DNA of 64,000 nucleotides, taken from Aurantimicrobium minutum (GTDB taxonomy: Bacteria > Actinomycetota > Actinomycetes > Actinomycetales > Microbacteriaceae). The position numbers and the translations under genes were made by a program. The notes beneath the pieces are model-generated. The model worked only from the letters and a program-made list of their open reading frames with translations. It was not told the origin of the DNA and ran no database searches. The DNA lies in assembly GCF_029893825.1 (NCBI RefSeq), contig NZ_JARXXV010000002.1, positions 20,575-84,574 on the forward strand, written 5' to 3'. Below, piece by piece: positions 8,732 to 19,464 of the stretch; the first letter of the stretch is position 1, and every line of letters begins with the position of its first letter.

Positions 8732-8804
8732 TGCCCTCGAGAGGATTCGAACCTCCGACCTTTGGTACCGGAAACCAATGCTCTATCCCCTGAGCTACGA
8801 GGGC
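8732..8804 (-). tRNA. tRNA-Arg (anticodon CCG)
   Basis: The minus strand folds into a full cloverleaf of 73 nt. The acceptor stem GCCCTCG/CGAGGGC is perfect with discriminator A; the anticodon stem TTGGT/ACCAA encloses loop TTCCGGT, giving anticodon CCG; the T-loop is TTCGAAT. CCA is not encoded. It lies between the glycan region and argS, which makes this arginine tRNA a neighbour of arginyl-tRNA synthetase and a possible island boundary. Confidence 0.95.
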
Positions 8805-8849
8805 GGGACTGAACAAGGCTATCAGTCAGGCCATGGGCACCCCGGCCGA

Positions 8850-8866
8850 TAGAATTGAGGACTGTG
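8850..8866 (+). promoter_or_regulatory. Leaderless -10 box of argS
   Basis: TAGAAT at 8850-8855 stands eight bases before GTG 8864, with no usable ribosome site. This is the spacing expected when transcription starts at the start codon. Confidence 0.5.
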
Positions 8867-10528
8867 ACCCCTCAAGACTTAGCTCGTGAACTATTTGAGC
8901 GCATCCTTCTCGTTGCTCAACGTGGTAATCACGACTTTTCCTCTCTTTCTGTTGATGACGTTGTTCTTGAGCGACCAAAAAACCGCGACCACGGTGACTG
9001 GGCTTCCAGCATCTCCCTCAAACTAGCTAAGCCCTGGGGTTTGAACCCACGTGATCTTGCAACCGAATTGGCTGCTGAGCTTGAATCTGTTGAAGGGATA
9101 GCTTCTGTTGAAGTTGCAGGACCTGGATTTATCAACATCCGCCTCGATGCTGCATCAGCAGGTGCTCTTGCGAAAACCATCGTTGAAGGTGGAATTGAAT
9201 ACGGTCGCGGTGATGTTTACCGTGGCGTGAAGCTCAATCTTGAGTTTGTCTCAGCGAACCCTACTGGCCCTATTCATATGGGCGGTACTCGTTGGGCTGC
9301 TGTTGGTGACTCGCTCGCACGTATTCTCCAGGCAGCTGGTGGTGAAGTAACCCGTGAGTATTACTTCAATGATCACGGTGCGCAGATTGACCGTTTCTCA
9401 CGAAGCCTTATCGCTGCGCATCTTGGTGAACCTGCTCCCGAAGATGGGTATGGCGGGGCATACATTCATGACATTGCTGCACGTGTAGCAGCTGCATATG
9501 CCAATGATTTGACCGTCCTTCCTCGAGAAGAGATGCAGGAAGTCTTCCGTTCCATCGGTGTAGAACTGATGTTCGGTGAGATCAAAGCCAGCCTTCATGA
9601 GTTTGGCGTGGACTTTGATGTGTACTTCCACGAAGACTCACTCCACGAATCCCGCGCAGTTGAGCGCGCAGTAGAGCGACTGCGCCAACAGGGCCACATC
9701 TTTGAACAAGATGGAGCAACTTGGCTCCGCACAACAGATCTTGGTGACGACAAAGACCGTGTGATCATCAAGAGTGACGGTCAAGCTGCCTATATTGCAG
9801 GGGACCTTGCGTATTACCTAGACAAGCGTGAACGTGGCTTTGATCGCAACATCATCATGCTTGGTGCTGACCACCACGGTTATGTTGCCCGCATGATGGC
9901 CATGTGTGCTGCGTTCGGTGATGAGCCAGGTGTGAACCTGGAAATCATGATTGGCCAGATGGTCAACTTGGTTCGTGACGGTCAGCCCATGCGCATGAGT
10001 AAGCGTGCAGGCACCATCGTGACACTTGAAGACTTGGTTGAAGCAGTTGGCGTGGATGCTGGTCGTTATGCACTGGTGCGCAGCTCGAGCGACTCACAGC
10101 TCGATATTGATCTAGACCTTCTGGGCAAAAAGACCAACGACAACCCTGTTTTCTACGTTCAATACGCACATGCACGCACCTGTGCGGTAGGTCGTAATGC
10201 TGAGGCTTCTGGTGTCCGTCGTGAAGATGGATTTGCCCCAGAGCTCCTCGACCACGAGGCAGAATCTCAACTGCTTGGTGTCTTGCAAGAGTTCCCTCGT
10301 ATTGTTGCTCAGGCTGCTGAACTACGCGAGCCTCACCGAGTCGCGCGTTACATCGAAGAGGTTGCTGGTTACTACCACCGTTGGTACGACAAGTGCCGTG
10401 TCATTCCACAGGCTGATGAAGAAGTTACAGATCTTCACCGCACAAGGCTGTGGCTCAATGATGCGACTGGTCAGGTTATTCGAAACGGTCTTGGTTTGCT
10501 GGGTGTTTCTGCTCCGGAGCGCATGTAG
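8864..10528 (+). CDS. argS: Arginyl-tRNA synthetase
   Basis: About 554 residues, the normal length for bacterial ArgRS, a class Ia enzyme charging tRNA-Arg. The N-terminal Add-1 domain comes first, then [11 protein letters not shown] (the HIGH-type motif, near residue 125) and the KMSKR-like MRMSKRAG (near 380), followed by the helical anticodon domain ending SAPERM. The start is GTG 8864 rather than TTG 8855, because a TAGAAT box lies directly upstream and VTPQDLA fits actinobacterial homologues. It heads the argS-lysA-hom-thr row, but a separate promoter probably serves lysA. A tRNA-Arg gene is only 60 bases away on the other strand. Confidence 0.97.
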   Translation: MTPQDLARELFERILLVAQRGNHDFSSLSVDDVVLERPKNRDHGDWASSISLKLAKPWGLNPRDLATELAAELESVEGIASVEVAGPGFINIRLDAASAGALAKTIVEGGIEYGRGDVYRGVKLNLEFVSANPTGPIHMGGTRWAAVGDSLARILQAAGGEVTREYYFNDHGAQIDRFSRSLIAAHLGEPAPEDGYGGAYIHDIAARVAAAYANDLTVLPREEMQEVFRSIGVELMFGEIKASLHEFGVDFDVYFHEDSLHESRAVERAVERLRQQGHIFEQDGATWLRTTDLGDDKDRVIIKSDGQAAYIAGDLAYYLDKRERGFDRNIIMLGADHHGYVARMMAMCAAFGDEPGVNLEIMIGQMVNLVRDGQPMRMSKRAGTIVTLEDLVEAVGVDAGRYALVRSSSDSQLDIDLDLLGKKTNDNPVFYVQYAHARTCAVGRNAEASGVRREDGFAPELLDHEAESQLLGVLQEFPRIVAQAAELREPHRVARYIEEVAGYYHRWYDKCRVIPQADEEVTDLHRTRLWLNDATGQVIRNGLGLLGVSAPERM

Positions 10529-10556
10529 CCAGTTCGCGCGGGTGTTTTCACTCGCC

Positions 10557-10663
10557 TAGAATTGAAGTTCACCGCGCTTCGCGCTTGGTGAAAGGCTTCA
10601 GGGACCAAGCCGGGTCCGCTCGCCCACACTTTGACTCTGATTTTCATCTCATGAGGTATTCCT
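10557..10663 (+). promoter_or_regulatory. Promoter and structured RNA leader upstream of lysA
   Basis: TAGAAT at 10557-10562 could start a transcript near 10569. The predicted leader opens with a hairpin (10568-10573 with 10587-10592, inner GCGC/GCGC). After it come competing pairings: 10583-10589 with 10604-10610 (seven perfect pairs), 10594-10598 with 10607-10611, and 10602-10606 with 10613-10617. These cannot all form at once, which is the layout of a switching leader. GAGG at 10653-10656 is the lysA ribosome site. No known riboswitch class is recognised. Confidence 0.45.
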
Positions 10664-12091
10664 GTGGTTGCTAACCCGCTTGCTCCACACTGGCTCGACG
10701 CCAGTGTGGATGACAACGCGCTGATCAGTGGCATATGGTCCTCCAATACTGGTCGTAATTCCTCAGGCGAACTCGAAATCGCAGGACTCTCAGCTTCTAC
10801 ACTTGCCGCTGAATTTGGGACACCTCTATTCGTTGTAGACGAATCACATGCGCGTCAGCGTGCTTTGCTGGTTCGATCAGCTTTTGATTCAGCACTTGGC
10901 GCTGTCGGCGCCAAGGCAAAGGTCTACTACGCAGGAAAAGCATTCTTGTGCACTGAAGTGGTGCGCTGGGTTTCTGAAGCTGGTCTCAATGTGGATGTTG
11001 CAAGCGGGGGAGAGCTCGCGGTTGCGCTCGCAGCAGGACTGAATCCAGCTCGAATCGGTCTGCACGGCAACAACAAGTCGCAAGCTGAAATCGAGCGAGC
11101 TGTCGACCTCGGTGTCGGCACCATCGTCATTGATTCTTTCGTTGAAATCGGACGCGTTGCTGATGCAGCTCGCCGTGCCGGAAAGACCCAAAGCGTCCGT
11201 CTTCGTGTGAACAGTGGTGTTCACGCTCATACTCACAGTTTCCTTGCTACCGCGCATGAAGATCAGAAGTTCGGCGTCACTATTGCTGACGCCCCTGCCC
11301 TTGTTGCTGAGATTCGCTCACATGAGTCTCTGGAGTTTGTCGGTCTGCACTGCCACATTGGTTCTCAAATCTTTGGAACCGACGGTTTTGCAGAGTCTGC
11401 AGCACGTTTGCTTGCGCTTCATGCTGAACTCCTCAAGGGTGGACCTGTTCCAGAACTCAATCTCGGTGGTGGCTTTGGTATTGCCTATACGCCAGCGGAT
11501 GAACCAACTCCTATCGAAGAGATTGCTCAGGAGATTGCTTCTGTGGTTTCAGCTGAATGTTCTCGTCTAGGTATCGATATTCCAGTTATCTGTGTTGAGC
11601 CAGGTCGTGCAGTAATTGGAACCTCCACTTTCACGCTGTATGAAGTGGGAACTACTAAAGATGTCACCGTCGACGTTATTGACGAGAACGGCGTCCCCAC
11701 CGGCCAAACTGCTGTTCGCAAGTATGTGAGCGTTGACGGTGGCATGAGTGATAACGCTCGGCCAGCGCTTTATGGAGCTGATTACTCGGTTCGTATTGCG
11801 AACCGAGTATCCGATGCAGAACCTGCATTGGTGCGCATCGCTGGAAAGCACTGCGAATCCGGAGACATTCTTGTCTATGCGGATTACCTCCCCGGAGATG
11901 TCCACCCAGGTGATTTGTTAGCTATCCCAGCTACGGGCGCTTATTGCTGGTCACTTGCCAGTAATTACAACTACTTAACACGACCTCCGGTCGTGGCTGT
12001 CAAAGACGGTGTCGCACGCGTGATTGTGCGCGGCGAAACAGAAGAAGACCTCTTAGCGCGCGACATGGGCGTTATCCGAAAGGCACAGTAA
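10664..12091 (+). CDS. lysA: Diaminopimelate decarboxylase
   Basis: A 475-residue PLP enzyme (alanine-racemase-like barrel plus beta domain) that makes lysine from meso-diaminopimelate. The PLP lysine is in YYAGKAF (about residue 86), with HGNNKS, GLHCHIGSQI and NLGGGFGI following, and the substrate-side CESGDIL motif near the C-terminus. GTG 10664 is supported by GAGG seven bases upstream. It overlaps hom by one base (TAATG). Expression is probably set by the promoter and leader in the gap after argS. Confidence 0.97.
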   Translation: MVANPLAPHWLDASVDDNALISGIWSSNTGRNSSGELEIAGLSASTLAAEFGTPLFVVDESHARQRALLVRSAFDSALGAVGAKAKVYYAGKAFLCTEVVRWVSEAGLNVDVASGGELAVALAAGLNPARIGLHGNNKSQAEIERAVDLGVGTIVIDSFVEIGRVADAARRAGKTQSVRLRVNSGVHAHTHSFLATAHEDQKFGVTIADAPALVAEIRSHESLEFVGLHCHIGSQIFGTDGFAESAARLLALHAELLKGGPVPELNLGGGFGIAYTPADEPTPIEEIAQEIASVVSAECSRLGIDIPVICVEPGRAVIGTSTFTLYEVGTTKDVTVDVIDENGVPTGQTAVRKYVSVDGGMSDNARPALYGADYSVRIANRVSDAEPALVRIAGKHCESGDILVYADYLPGDVHPGDLLAIPATGAYCWSLASNYNYLTRPPVVAVKDGVARVIVRGETEEDLLARDMGVIRKAQ

Positions 12092-13419
12092 TGATTGAGT
12101 ACCGAAACGTCCGCGTAGCTTTGCTTGGCGGTGGAACAGTAGGAGCCCAGGTTGCTCGACTGCTTCTCGAGCACAAAGAAGAGTTTGCTTCACGCGTGGG
12201 AGCAAGTCTGGAACTCACTGGGATTGCCGTGCGCAACCTGGATGCAGCTCGTTCTGCAGATCTCCCTAAAGAACTGTTCACCACAGATGCAGAATCTTTG
12301 ATTTTGGGTGCCGACATCGTTATTGAGGTTATGGGGGGCCTCGAACCTGCACGAAGCTACATCTTGCAGGCAATCAACTCAGGCGCAGACGTTGTCACAG
12401 CTAACAAGGCTCTACTTGCGACGCACGGAACTGAGCTCTTCGAAGCAGCAGAGCGCGTAGGCGCTCAGCTGTACTTCGAAGCAGCAGTTGCGGGCGCTAT
12501 CCCCATCATTCGCCCACTGCGTGAAAGCCTTGCCGGGGACCGCGTGAAGCGCATCATGGGCATTGTGAACGGAACCACCAACTACATCTTGGACAAGATG
12601 GACACCGAAGGCGCGTCATTCGATGACGCGCTCGCGGTGGCTACAGAGCTGGGATATGCCGAAGCAGATCCCACCGCAGATGTTGATGCTTTTGACGCAG
12701 CTCAGAAGGCCTCCATCTTGGCCAGCCTCGCTTTCCACACAACTATTCCTCTGGAAAGTGTTCACCGTGAAGGAATTCGCGAGATTACAGGTAAGACGGT
12801 TGAACTTGCCAAGAAGGCTGGATACGTGGTCAAGCTTCTTGCCGTATGCGAGCGCTTGACTGATGCCGCAACTGGTGAAGAAGGTGTCTCTGCTCGCGTC
12901 TACCCTGCGTTGATTTCGCGTGAGCACCCTCTTGCTGCTGTGCACAAGGCAAATAACGCTGTCTTCGTCGAGGCAGAAGCAGCCGGCGCGCTGATGTTCT
13001 ATGGCGCAGGTGCTGGCGGCCCCGAGACTGCTTCTGCAGTTCTGGGAGACCTCGTCTCTGCGGCACGCCGTCACGTCATCGGCGGCCCTGGGCTGGGTGC
13101 GTCTACGCACGCTAACCTGCCTGTGCTTCCAATCAGCGCGATCACTACCCGCTACCACGTAACGTTGTCCGTCTTTGACCGCCCAGGTGTGCTTGCTTCG
13201 GTAGCCGAAGAGTTTGCCAAGCACGGAGTTTCGGTTGAATTGGTTGAACAGGGTACATTCGGCAGCGAGGCGGTGACTGGAGAAGCGGCTGTGACGGCTA
13301 CGCTAGTTATTGGCACGCACGCAGCACTTGAGTCTGATCTGGCGGCCACCGTTTCCGCTCTCGCACAGCTGGATGGCGTGAGTTCAGTGGTTTCGGTTCT
13401 ACGAGTTGAAGGAGCCTAA
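12091..13419 (+). CDS. hom: Homoserine dehydrogenase
   Basis: A 442-residue enzyme reducing aspartate semialdehyde to homoserine, the branch point to threonine and methionine. The NAD(P) loop is [12 protein letters not shown], the catalytic region has [11 protein letters not shown] and the substrate domain has [11 protein letters not shown]. Residues from about 350 form a C-terminal ACT domain ([20 protein letters not shown]), which is expected to give threonine feedback inhibition. Translational coupling to lysA is shown by the TAATG junction, and thrC begins one base after its stop. Confidence 0.97.
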   Translation: MIEYRNVRVALLGGGTVGAQVARLLLEHKEEFASRVGASLELTGIAVRNLDAARSADLPKELFTTDAESLILGADIVIEVMGGLEPARSYILQAINSGADVVTANKALLATHGTELFEAAERVGAQLYFEAAVAGAIPIIRPLRESLAGDRVKRIMGIVNGTTNYILDKMDTEGASFDDALAVATELGYAEADPTADVDAFDAAQKASILASLAFHTTIPLESVHREGIREITGKTVELAKKAGYVVKLLAVCERLTDAATGEEGVSARVYPALISREHPLAAVHKANNAVFVEAEAAGALMFYGAGAGGPETASAVLGDLVSAARRHVIGGPGLGASTHANLPVLPISAITTRYHVTLSVFDRPGVLASVAEEFAKHGVSVELVEQGTFGSEAVTGEAAVTATLVIGTHAALESDLAATVSALAQLDGVSSVVSVLRVEGA

Positions 13420-13420
13420 A

Positions 13421-14506
13421 TTGGCACACCAGTGGCGTGGAGTTCTGCCCGAATACGCAGACCGCCTGAACATTTCAGATGCAACCCCCATCATCACCTT
13501 GGGTGAAGGTGGCACGCCACTGATTGAAGCTAAGGCTCTCTCGGCTCGCACCGGTGCTCGTGTCTTCGTGAAGTACGAAGGTATGAACCCTACAGGGTCA
13601 TTCAAGGACCGCGGTATGACCATGGCCATCTCCAAGGCTGTTGAGCACGGCGCTAAGGCTGTTATCTGTGCTTCCACTGGAAACACCAGTGCTTCTGCTG
13701 CAGCGTATGCAACCCACGCAGGCATCTCTGCAGCTGTGCTCATCCCAGAAGGCAAGATCTCCATGGGTAAGCTCAGCCAGGCTGTTGCCCACAATGCTGA
13801 AATCATTCAGATCGAGGGTAACTTCGATGACTGCCTAGATATTGCTCGTGACCTCGCAGAGAACTACCCCGTTCACCTGGTTAACTCGGTCAACCCTGAC
13901 CGTATTGAAGGCCAGAAGACTGCTGCTTTTGAAGTTGTTGAAGTTCTTCAGGATGCTCCTGACTTCCACTTTGTTCCCGTAGGTAACGCTGGTAACTACA
14001 CCGCTTACTTCCGTGGCTACAGCGAAGAGCTCGAACGTGGAGCTTCCACCAAGCTTCCTCGCATGTTCGGTTTCCAGGCAGCAGGTTCTGCACCTATTGT
14101 TCTGGGGCACCCTGTCAAGAACCCTGAAACCATTGCAAGTGCTATCCGCATCGGTAACCCAGCTTCGTGGGAGTTCGCTCTCGGTGCACGAGACACCAGC
14201 AATGGTTACTTCGGTGCCATTGACGACGCAGGAATCCTTGCTGCTCAACGCATCCTCTCCGCAGAGGTAGGCATCTTCGTCGAGCCAGCCTCCGCAATCT
14301 CTGTTGCAGGTCTTTTGGAGCGTGCCGAAAACGGTCACATTCCCGCAGGTTCAACCGTTGTCTTGACCGTGACCGGTCACGGTCTCAAGGACCCACTGTG
14401 GGCCTTGAAGAAGGCAGACGGTACTGAAGTAACCCCAACTGTTGTTCCTGTCAGCACCGAAGAGGTCGCTGGCGTACTTGGTTTGGTCAAGGGCGCTTCA
14501 CACTAA
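13421..14506 (+). CDS. thrC: Threonine synthase
   Basis: About 361 residues, a fold-type II PLP enzyme that converts O-phosphohomoserine to threonine. The PLP lysine is in [11 protein letters not shown], and the phosphate-binding loop is VPVGNAGNY. The start is taken as TTG 13421 (MAHQWRG), since AAGGAG lies six bases before it inside the end of hom and actinobacterial homologues begin the same way; the TTG at 13406 would lie within hom. It is the short, bacterial type without the yeast-like N-terminal extension. It overlaps thrB by one base. Confidence 0.96.
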   Translation: MAHQWRGVLPEYADRLNISDATPIITLGEGGTPLIEAKALSARTGARVFVKYEGMNPTGSFKDRGMTMAISKAVEHGAKAVICASTGNTSASAAAYATHAGISAAVLIPEGKISMGKLSQAVAHNAEIIQIEGNFDDCLDIARDLAENYPVHLVNSVNPDRIEGQKTAAFEVVEVLQDAPDFHFVPVGNAGNYTAYFRGYSEELERGASTKLPRMFGFQAAGSAPIVLGHPVKNPETIASAIRIGNPASWEFALGARDTSNGYFGAIDDAGILAAQRILSAEVGIFVEPASAISVAGLLERAENGHIPAGSTVVLTVTGHGLKDPLWALKKADGTEVTPTVVPVSTEEVAGVLGLVKGASH

Positions 14507-15456
14507 TGTCTTCAGGGTCCATGCAGGTGCCGGTAGGCAGAGCGGTTACCGTTCGCGTACCGGCTACTTCTGCAAACTTGGGCCCCGGGTTTGACACTCT
14601 TGGTCTGGCTTTAGGCTTCTATGACCAACTTGAGGTTTCTACCCGCTCTGAACCTGGCGCAACTGTTGAAGTCATTGGCGAAGGCTCGGTGGACAGTGCA
14701 GCTCCTGTTTCGACTGATGAATCAAACCTTGTAGTTCAGTCCATTGCTCACGCTTTCGCGCATGCGGGCGTGGCAATGCCAGGGCTGAACCTCCGAGCTC
14801 ACAACCAGATCCCTCATAGCCGCGGCATGGGGTCCTCGAGTGCTGCAATTGTGTCAGGTTTGATCGCAGCTCAAGGCCTCCTTGAGGGAATCTATGACTT
14901 CGACGCTGACACCTTGTTGCGTCTTGCCACTGATCTTGAAGGCCACCCCGACAATGTCGCACCCGCGCTGTTCGGTGGCCTGACCATTGCGTGGACCACT
15001 GAAGATGGCCCACGCTGCAAGCGACTGCTTGTTCACCGTGGTGTTTCACCATTGGTGTTGGTTCCTTCGTTCACCATGTCCACTAAGCAGGCTCGCGCTC
15101 TCCAACCAGAGAGTGTTCCGCACGAAGATGCCATCTTCAACGTGTCGCGCTCTTCTTTGTTGGTTGCTGCACTTACTCAGAGCCCTGAACTGCTTTTTGA
15201 ATCAACCGAAGACAAGCTTCACCAGGACTATCGTGCTGAGGCAATGCCTCAGACCAGCACACTGATCAAGCTTCTTCGCGAGCACGACTTTGCAGCGGTT
15301 GTCTCAGGTGCAGGCCCCTCGATTTTGGTTCTTTGTTCTGATCCTGCCCAGCGAGTGGAGGCAGCAAAGCTCGTTGCCAAGCACGAAGAAACACCTTGGC
15401 GAGCACTCATGCTTGCTGTGGACTTCGCAGGCGCTTCCTACGCACCTGCTGAATAA
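14506..15456 (+). CDS. thrB: Homoserine kinase
   Basis: A 316-residue GHMP-family kinase that phosphorylates homoserine for ThrC. VPATSANLGPGFDTLGLAL is the N-terminal substrate segment, the ATP loop is PHSRGMGSSSAAIVSG (about residues 104-119), and the C-terminal SGAGPSIL motif is present. The gene closes the lysA-hom-thrC-thrB operon, with TAATG coupling to thrC. A short hairpin straddles its stop and the end of the converging GT2 gene. Confidence 0.97.
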   Translation: MSSGSMQVPVGRAVTVRVPATSANLGPGFDTLGLALGFYDQLEVSTRSEPGATVEVIGEGSVDSAAPVSTDESNLVVQSIAHAFAHAGVAMPGLNLRAHNQIPHSRGMGSSSAAIVSGLIAAQGLLEGIYDFDADTLLRLATDLEGHPDNVAPALFGGLTIAWTTEDGPRCKRLLVHRGVSPLVLVPSFTMSTKQARALQPESVPHEDAIFNVSRSSLLVAALTQSPELLFESTEDKLHQDYRAEAMPQTSTLIKLLREHDFAAVVSGAGPSILVLCSDPAQRVEAAKLVAKHEETPWRALMLAVDFAGASYAPAE

Positions 15457-15472
15457 CAACTTCTACGTTGTT
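15455..15472. terminator. Short hairpin between convergent thrB and GT2
   Basis: AACAAC and GTTGTT pair around a six-base loop, just after the thrB stop and inside the last codons of the converging gene. It is AT-rich and weak, so its action as a terminator is only possible. Confidence 0.3.
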
Positions 15473-16335
15473 GCTTTTCTGGCTTGGAGCCAGAAGCGCA
15501 AGGCAAGACCTATGCGGATTACTCCGCGAACTGGCGCCCACAGGATGCCCTTGTATTTCACTTGAATGAAGTGCATGGCACTTTCATGGTGAATGCGCAG
15601 CATGGTCTTCTTAATTGCCTTGGTTGATTCGCCACCGATGTGGGTAATGGAAACCTCTGGAACATAGAGGTTGGTGTAACCCAACTTGCCTAGGCGGTAA
15701 CCCAGGTCTACATCTTCGAAATACATGAAGTAGCCATCATCGAAGCCACCCACTTCAGTGAAGAGATCTCTCCGAATAGCAAGACATGCACCTGAGACCC
15801 AACCGGTTGAAACGGTTTTGTCCTGAAGGTGTGCTTCGGAGAGGTAGTTCTTGGTCCACGGGTTAGAAAGCCAAATATTGGCAAAGAGTGCGTGTCCAAC
15901 ACCATTGCGAATGGACGGGATTGACCTAGCTGAAGGGTAAACAGACCGGTCTTCGTTGAAAATACGGGGGCCTGCTACGCCTACTGTGCTGTCTTGAACC
16001 GCGTTCTTGAGTGCGACAACAGTTTCGAGGTTTAGCTCACTATCTGGATTACACACCAGCAGAGTAGTGAACTCTGCAGGAAGTACAGGTACTGCTTTGT
16101 TGACGGCAGATCCGTAGCCCACATTCTTATCGAGCTTGAGCAAGTTGACACCGAGTTTCTTGGTGAGCTTCTCAGTAACCCCAATATCTGCAGAGTTGTT
16201 GTCCACCACGGTGATCTGGTTAGGAGAGGCAACCGACTTCACAGCGCTAGCGAGGAAGTCTGCCAACTGCGCGCTGGAGTTGTAGCTCACGGTAATGATG
16301 GCTACATCGCTAGGGGCAGTTGTGGTGGCAGTCAT
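15463..16335 (-). CDS. Glycosyltransferase family 2, WbbL-like
   Basis: A 290-residue GT2 enzyme. VAIITVSYNSSAQLADFL and TVVDNNSAD give the nucleotide site, NPDSELN the metal-binding region, and GWVSGACLAIRRDLF with DGYFMYFEDVDLGYRL is the typical acceptor region of WbbL/WcaA-type rhamnosyl or galactofuranosyl transferases. The C-terminus is basic and amphipathic and probably rests on the membrane. It is transcribed against its surroundings and sits between thrB and rho, which are usually adjacent in relatives, so it looks inserted. The donor sugar is unknown. Confidence 0.85.
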   Translation of the reverse strand: MTATTTAPSDVAIITVSYNSSAQLADFLASAVKSVASPNQITVVDNNSADIGVTEKLTKKLGVNLLKLDKNVGYGSAVNKAVPVLPAEFTTLLVCNPDSELNLETVVALKNAVQDSTVGVAGPRIFNEDRSVYPSARSIPSIRNGVGHALFANIWLSNPWTKNYLSEAHLQDKTVSTGWVSGACLAIRRDLFTEVGGFDDGYFMYFEDVDLGYRLGKLGYTNLYVPEVSITHIGGESTKAIKKTMLRIHHESAMHFIQVKYKGILWAPVRGVIRIGLALRFWLQARKATT

Positions 16336-16409
16336 GAGAAATTTCCTTCCCCAGACTACAAGGGCACGCCAGAACTAGCTGGAGCTCAGCCTGGGCATGA
16401 GCAAACTGC

Positions 16410-16450
16410 TATTATGTAAGTGCACCGGTTGAAGTCGCGAAATCTCGCGA
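16410..16450 (+). promoter_or_regulatory. Likely rho promoter and leader hairpin
   Basis: TATTAT at 16410-16415 is a good -10 box, though no clear -35 is seen. Downstream, TCGCGA-AATC-TCGCGA (16435-16450) folds into a six-pair hairpin in the about 165-base leader of rho. Rho leaders are often autoregulated; whether this hairpin takes part is inference. Confidence 0.35.
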
Positions 16451-16585
16451 AAGCCTCCCGGAGCATTCACCAGTTCGATTCCGAACTTCTGTAACACCCC
16501 ATTTCGCACCAGCTCCACACAGCCCACATTTTCAATGCAGTGGCTAGGAAAAGCTCGAGTGCTCAAAACTAATAAAGGAGAACTC

Positions 16586-18358
<1,773 letters not shown>

Positions 18359-18361
18359 GCC

Positions 18362-19441
18362 GTGCTTTCTTCTGTACAAGGCCTTCTCGCCGAGTACGAA
18401 GAGCTGCAGGTTCAGCTCTCCGACCCGGCCGTGCACGCTGACGCTGCACGTTCGAAGAAGCTCAACCGTCGTTATGCCGAGCTCAGTCAGATCAAGGCAG
18501 CTTATGAGCAGCTGACCTCACTTGAGGAAGATCTAGCCGCTGCTAAAGAACTAGCAAAAGAAGACGAAGCTTTCGCTGCTGAAATTCCTGGACTTGAGGA
18601 AGCTATTCCTGGAGCTCAAGAGAAGCTGCGCCGTCTGCTGATCCCACGTGACCCTGATGATGGCCGTGACGTCATCATGGAAATCAAGGGTGGTGAAGGT
18701 GGTGCTGAAAGCCAGCTCTTCGTTGCTGACCTTCTGCGCATGTATCTGCACTACGCCGAGTCCAAGGGGTGGAAGACCGAAGTGCTCGACAAGACCGAAT
18801 CCGACCTTGGTGGTTACAAGGACGTTCAAGTTGCCATCAAGGGCAACTCGAACGACCCAGCACAGGGTGTCTGGGCACACCTGAAGTATGAAGGTGGCGT
18901 GCACCGCGTTCAGCGTGTGCCCGCAACCGAGTCTCAAGGTCGTATCCACACCTCTGCTGCAGGTGTGTTGGTCTTCCCCGAAGTTGATGAGCCTGAAGAA
19001 GTGCAGATCAACCAGAACGACCTCAAGATTGATGTCTATCGATCAAGTGGCCCTGGTGGTCAGTCCGTGAACACCACTGACTCCGCCGTTCGTATTACCC
19101 ACCTTCCCACGGGAATCGTGGTGTCGATGCAGAACGAAAAGAGCCAGCTGCAGAACCGTGAAGCCGGTATGCGTGTGCTTCGTGCACGTATCCTTGCTCG
19201 TCAGCAGGAAGAAGCTGCAGCGGAAGCAAGCGCGGCTCGTAAAGAACAGATCCGCACTGTGGACCGTTCAGAGCGTATTCGTACCTACAACTTCCCAGAA
19301 AACCGTATTGCTGACCACCGCACTGGTTACAAGTCTTACGACCTTGACCGTGTGATGGATGGGGCTATTGAGCCTGTGATTCAGTCATGCATCTCGGCGG
19401 ACGAAGAATCGCGCTTGGCTGCTTTGGGCGACCAAAACTAG
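18362..19441 (+). CDS. prfA: Peptide chain release factor 1
   Basis: A 359-residue class I release factor reading UAA and UAG. The peptidyl-hydrolase GGQ lies in [15 protein letters not shown], and the codon-recognition domain includes [14 protein letters not shown]. It starts at GTG 18362, three bases after rho. In most actinobacteria prmC, which methylates this GGQ glutamine, follows directly; here a 5 kb glycan and cysteine cassette lies in between. Confidence 0.98.
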   Translation: MLSSVQGLLAEYEELQVQLSDPAVHADAARSKKLNRRYAELSQIKAAYEQLTSLEEDLAAAKELAKEDEAFAAEIPGLEEAIPGAQEKLRRLLIPRDPDDGRDVIMEIKGGEGGAESQLFVADLLRMYLHYAESKGWKTEVLDKTESDLGGYKDVQVAIKGNSNDPAQGVWAHLKYEGGVHRVQRVPATESQGRIHTSAAGVLVFPEVDEPEEVQINQNDLKIDVYRSSGPGGQSVNTTDSAVRITHLPTGIVVSMQNEKSQLQNREAGMRVLRARILARQQEEAAAEASAARKEQIRTVDRSERIRTYNFPENRIADHRTGYKSYDLDRVMDGAIEPVIQSCISADEESRLAALGDQN

Positions 19442-19449
19442 TTCAGAAC

Positions 19450-19464
19450 TAGACTCAAATCATG
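19450..19464 (+). promoter_or_regulatory. Leaderless -10 box of the WecE-like gene
   Basis: TAGACT at 19450-19455 is followed after six bases by ATG 19462, with no Shine-Dalgarno sequence. It overlaps the prfA end region and would start the glycan cassette. Confidence 0.55.

Noticed and set aside
10568..10663. Lysine riboswitch or T-box before lysA
   Set aside because: The leader is far shorter than a lysine riboswitch, and the T-box sequence (AGGGTGGNACCGCG) is not present; only competing hairpins are seen.
10651..10674. Seven-codon leader peptide (ATG 10651 to TAA) before lysA
   Set aside because: It encodes no Lys or Thr codons, overlaps the lysA start and has no ribosome site of its own; probably chance.
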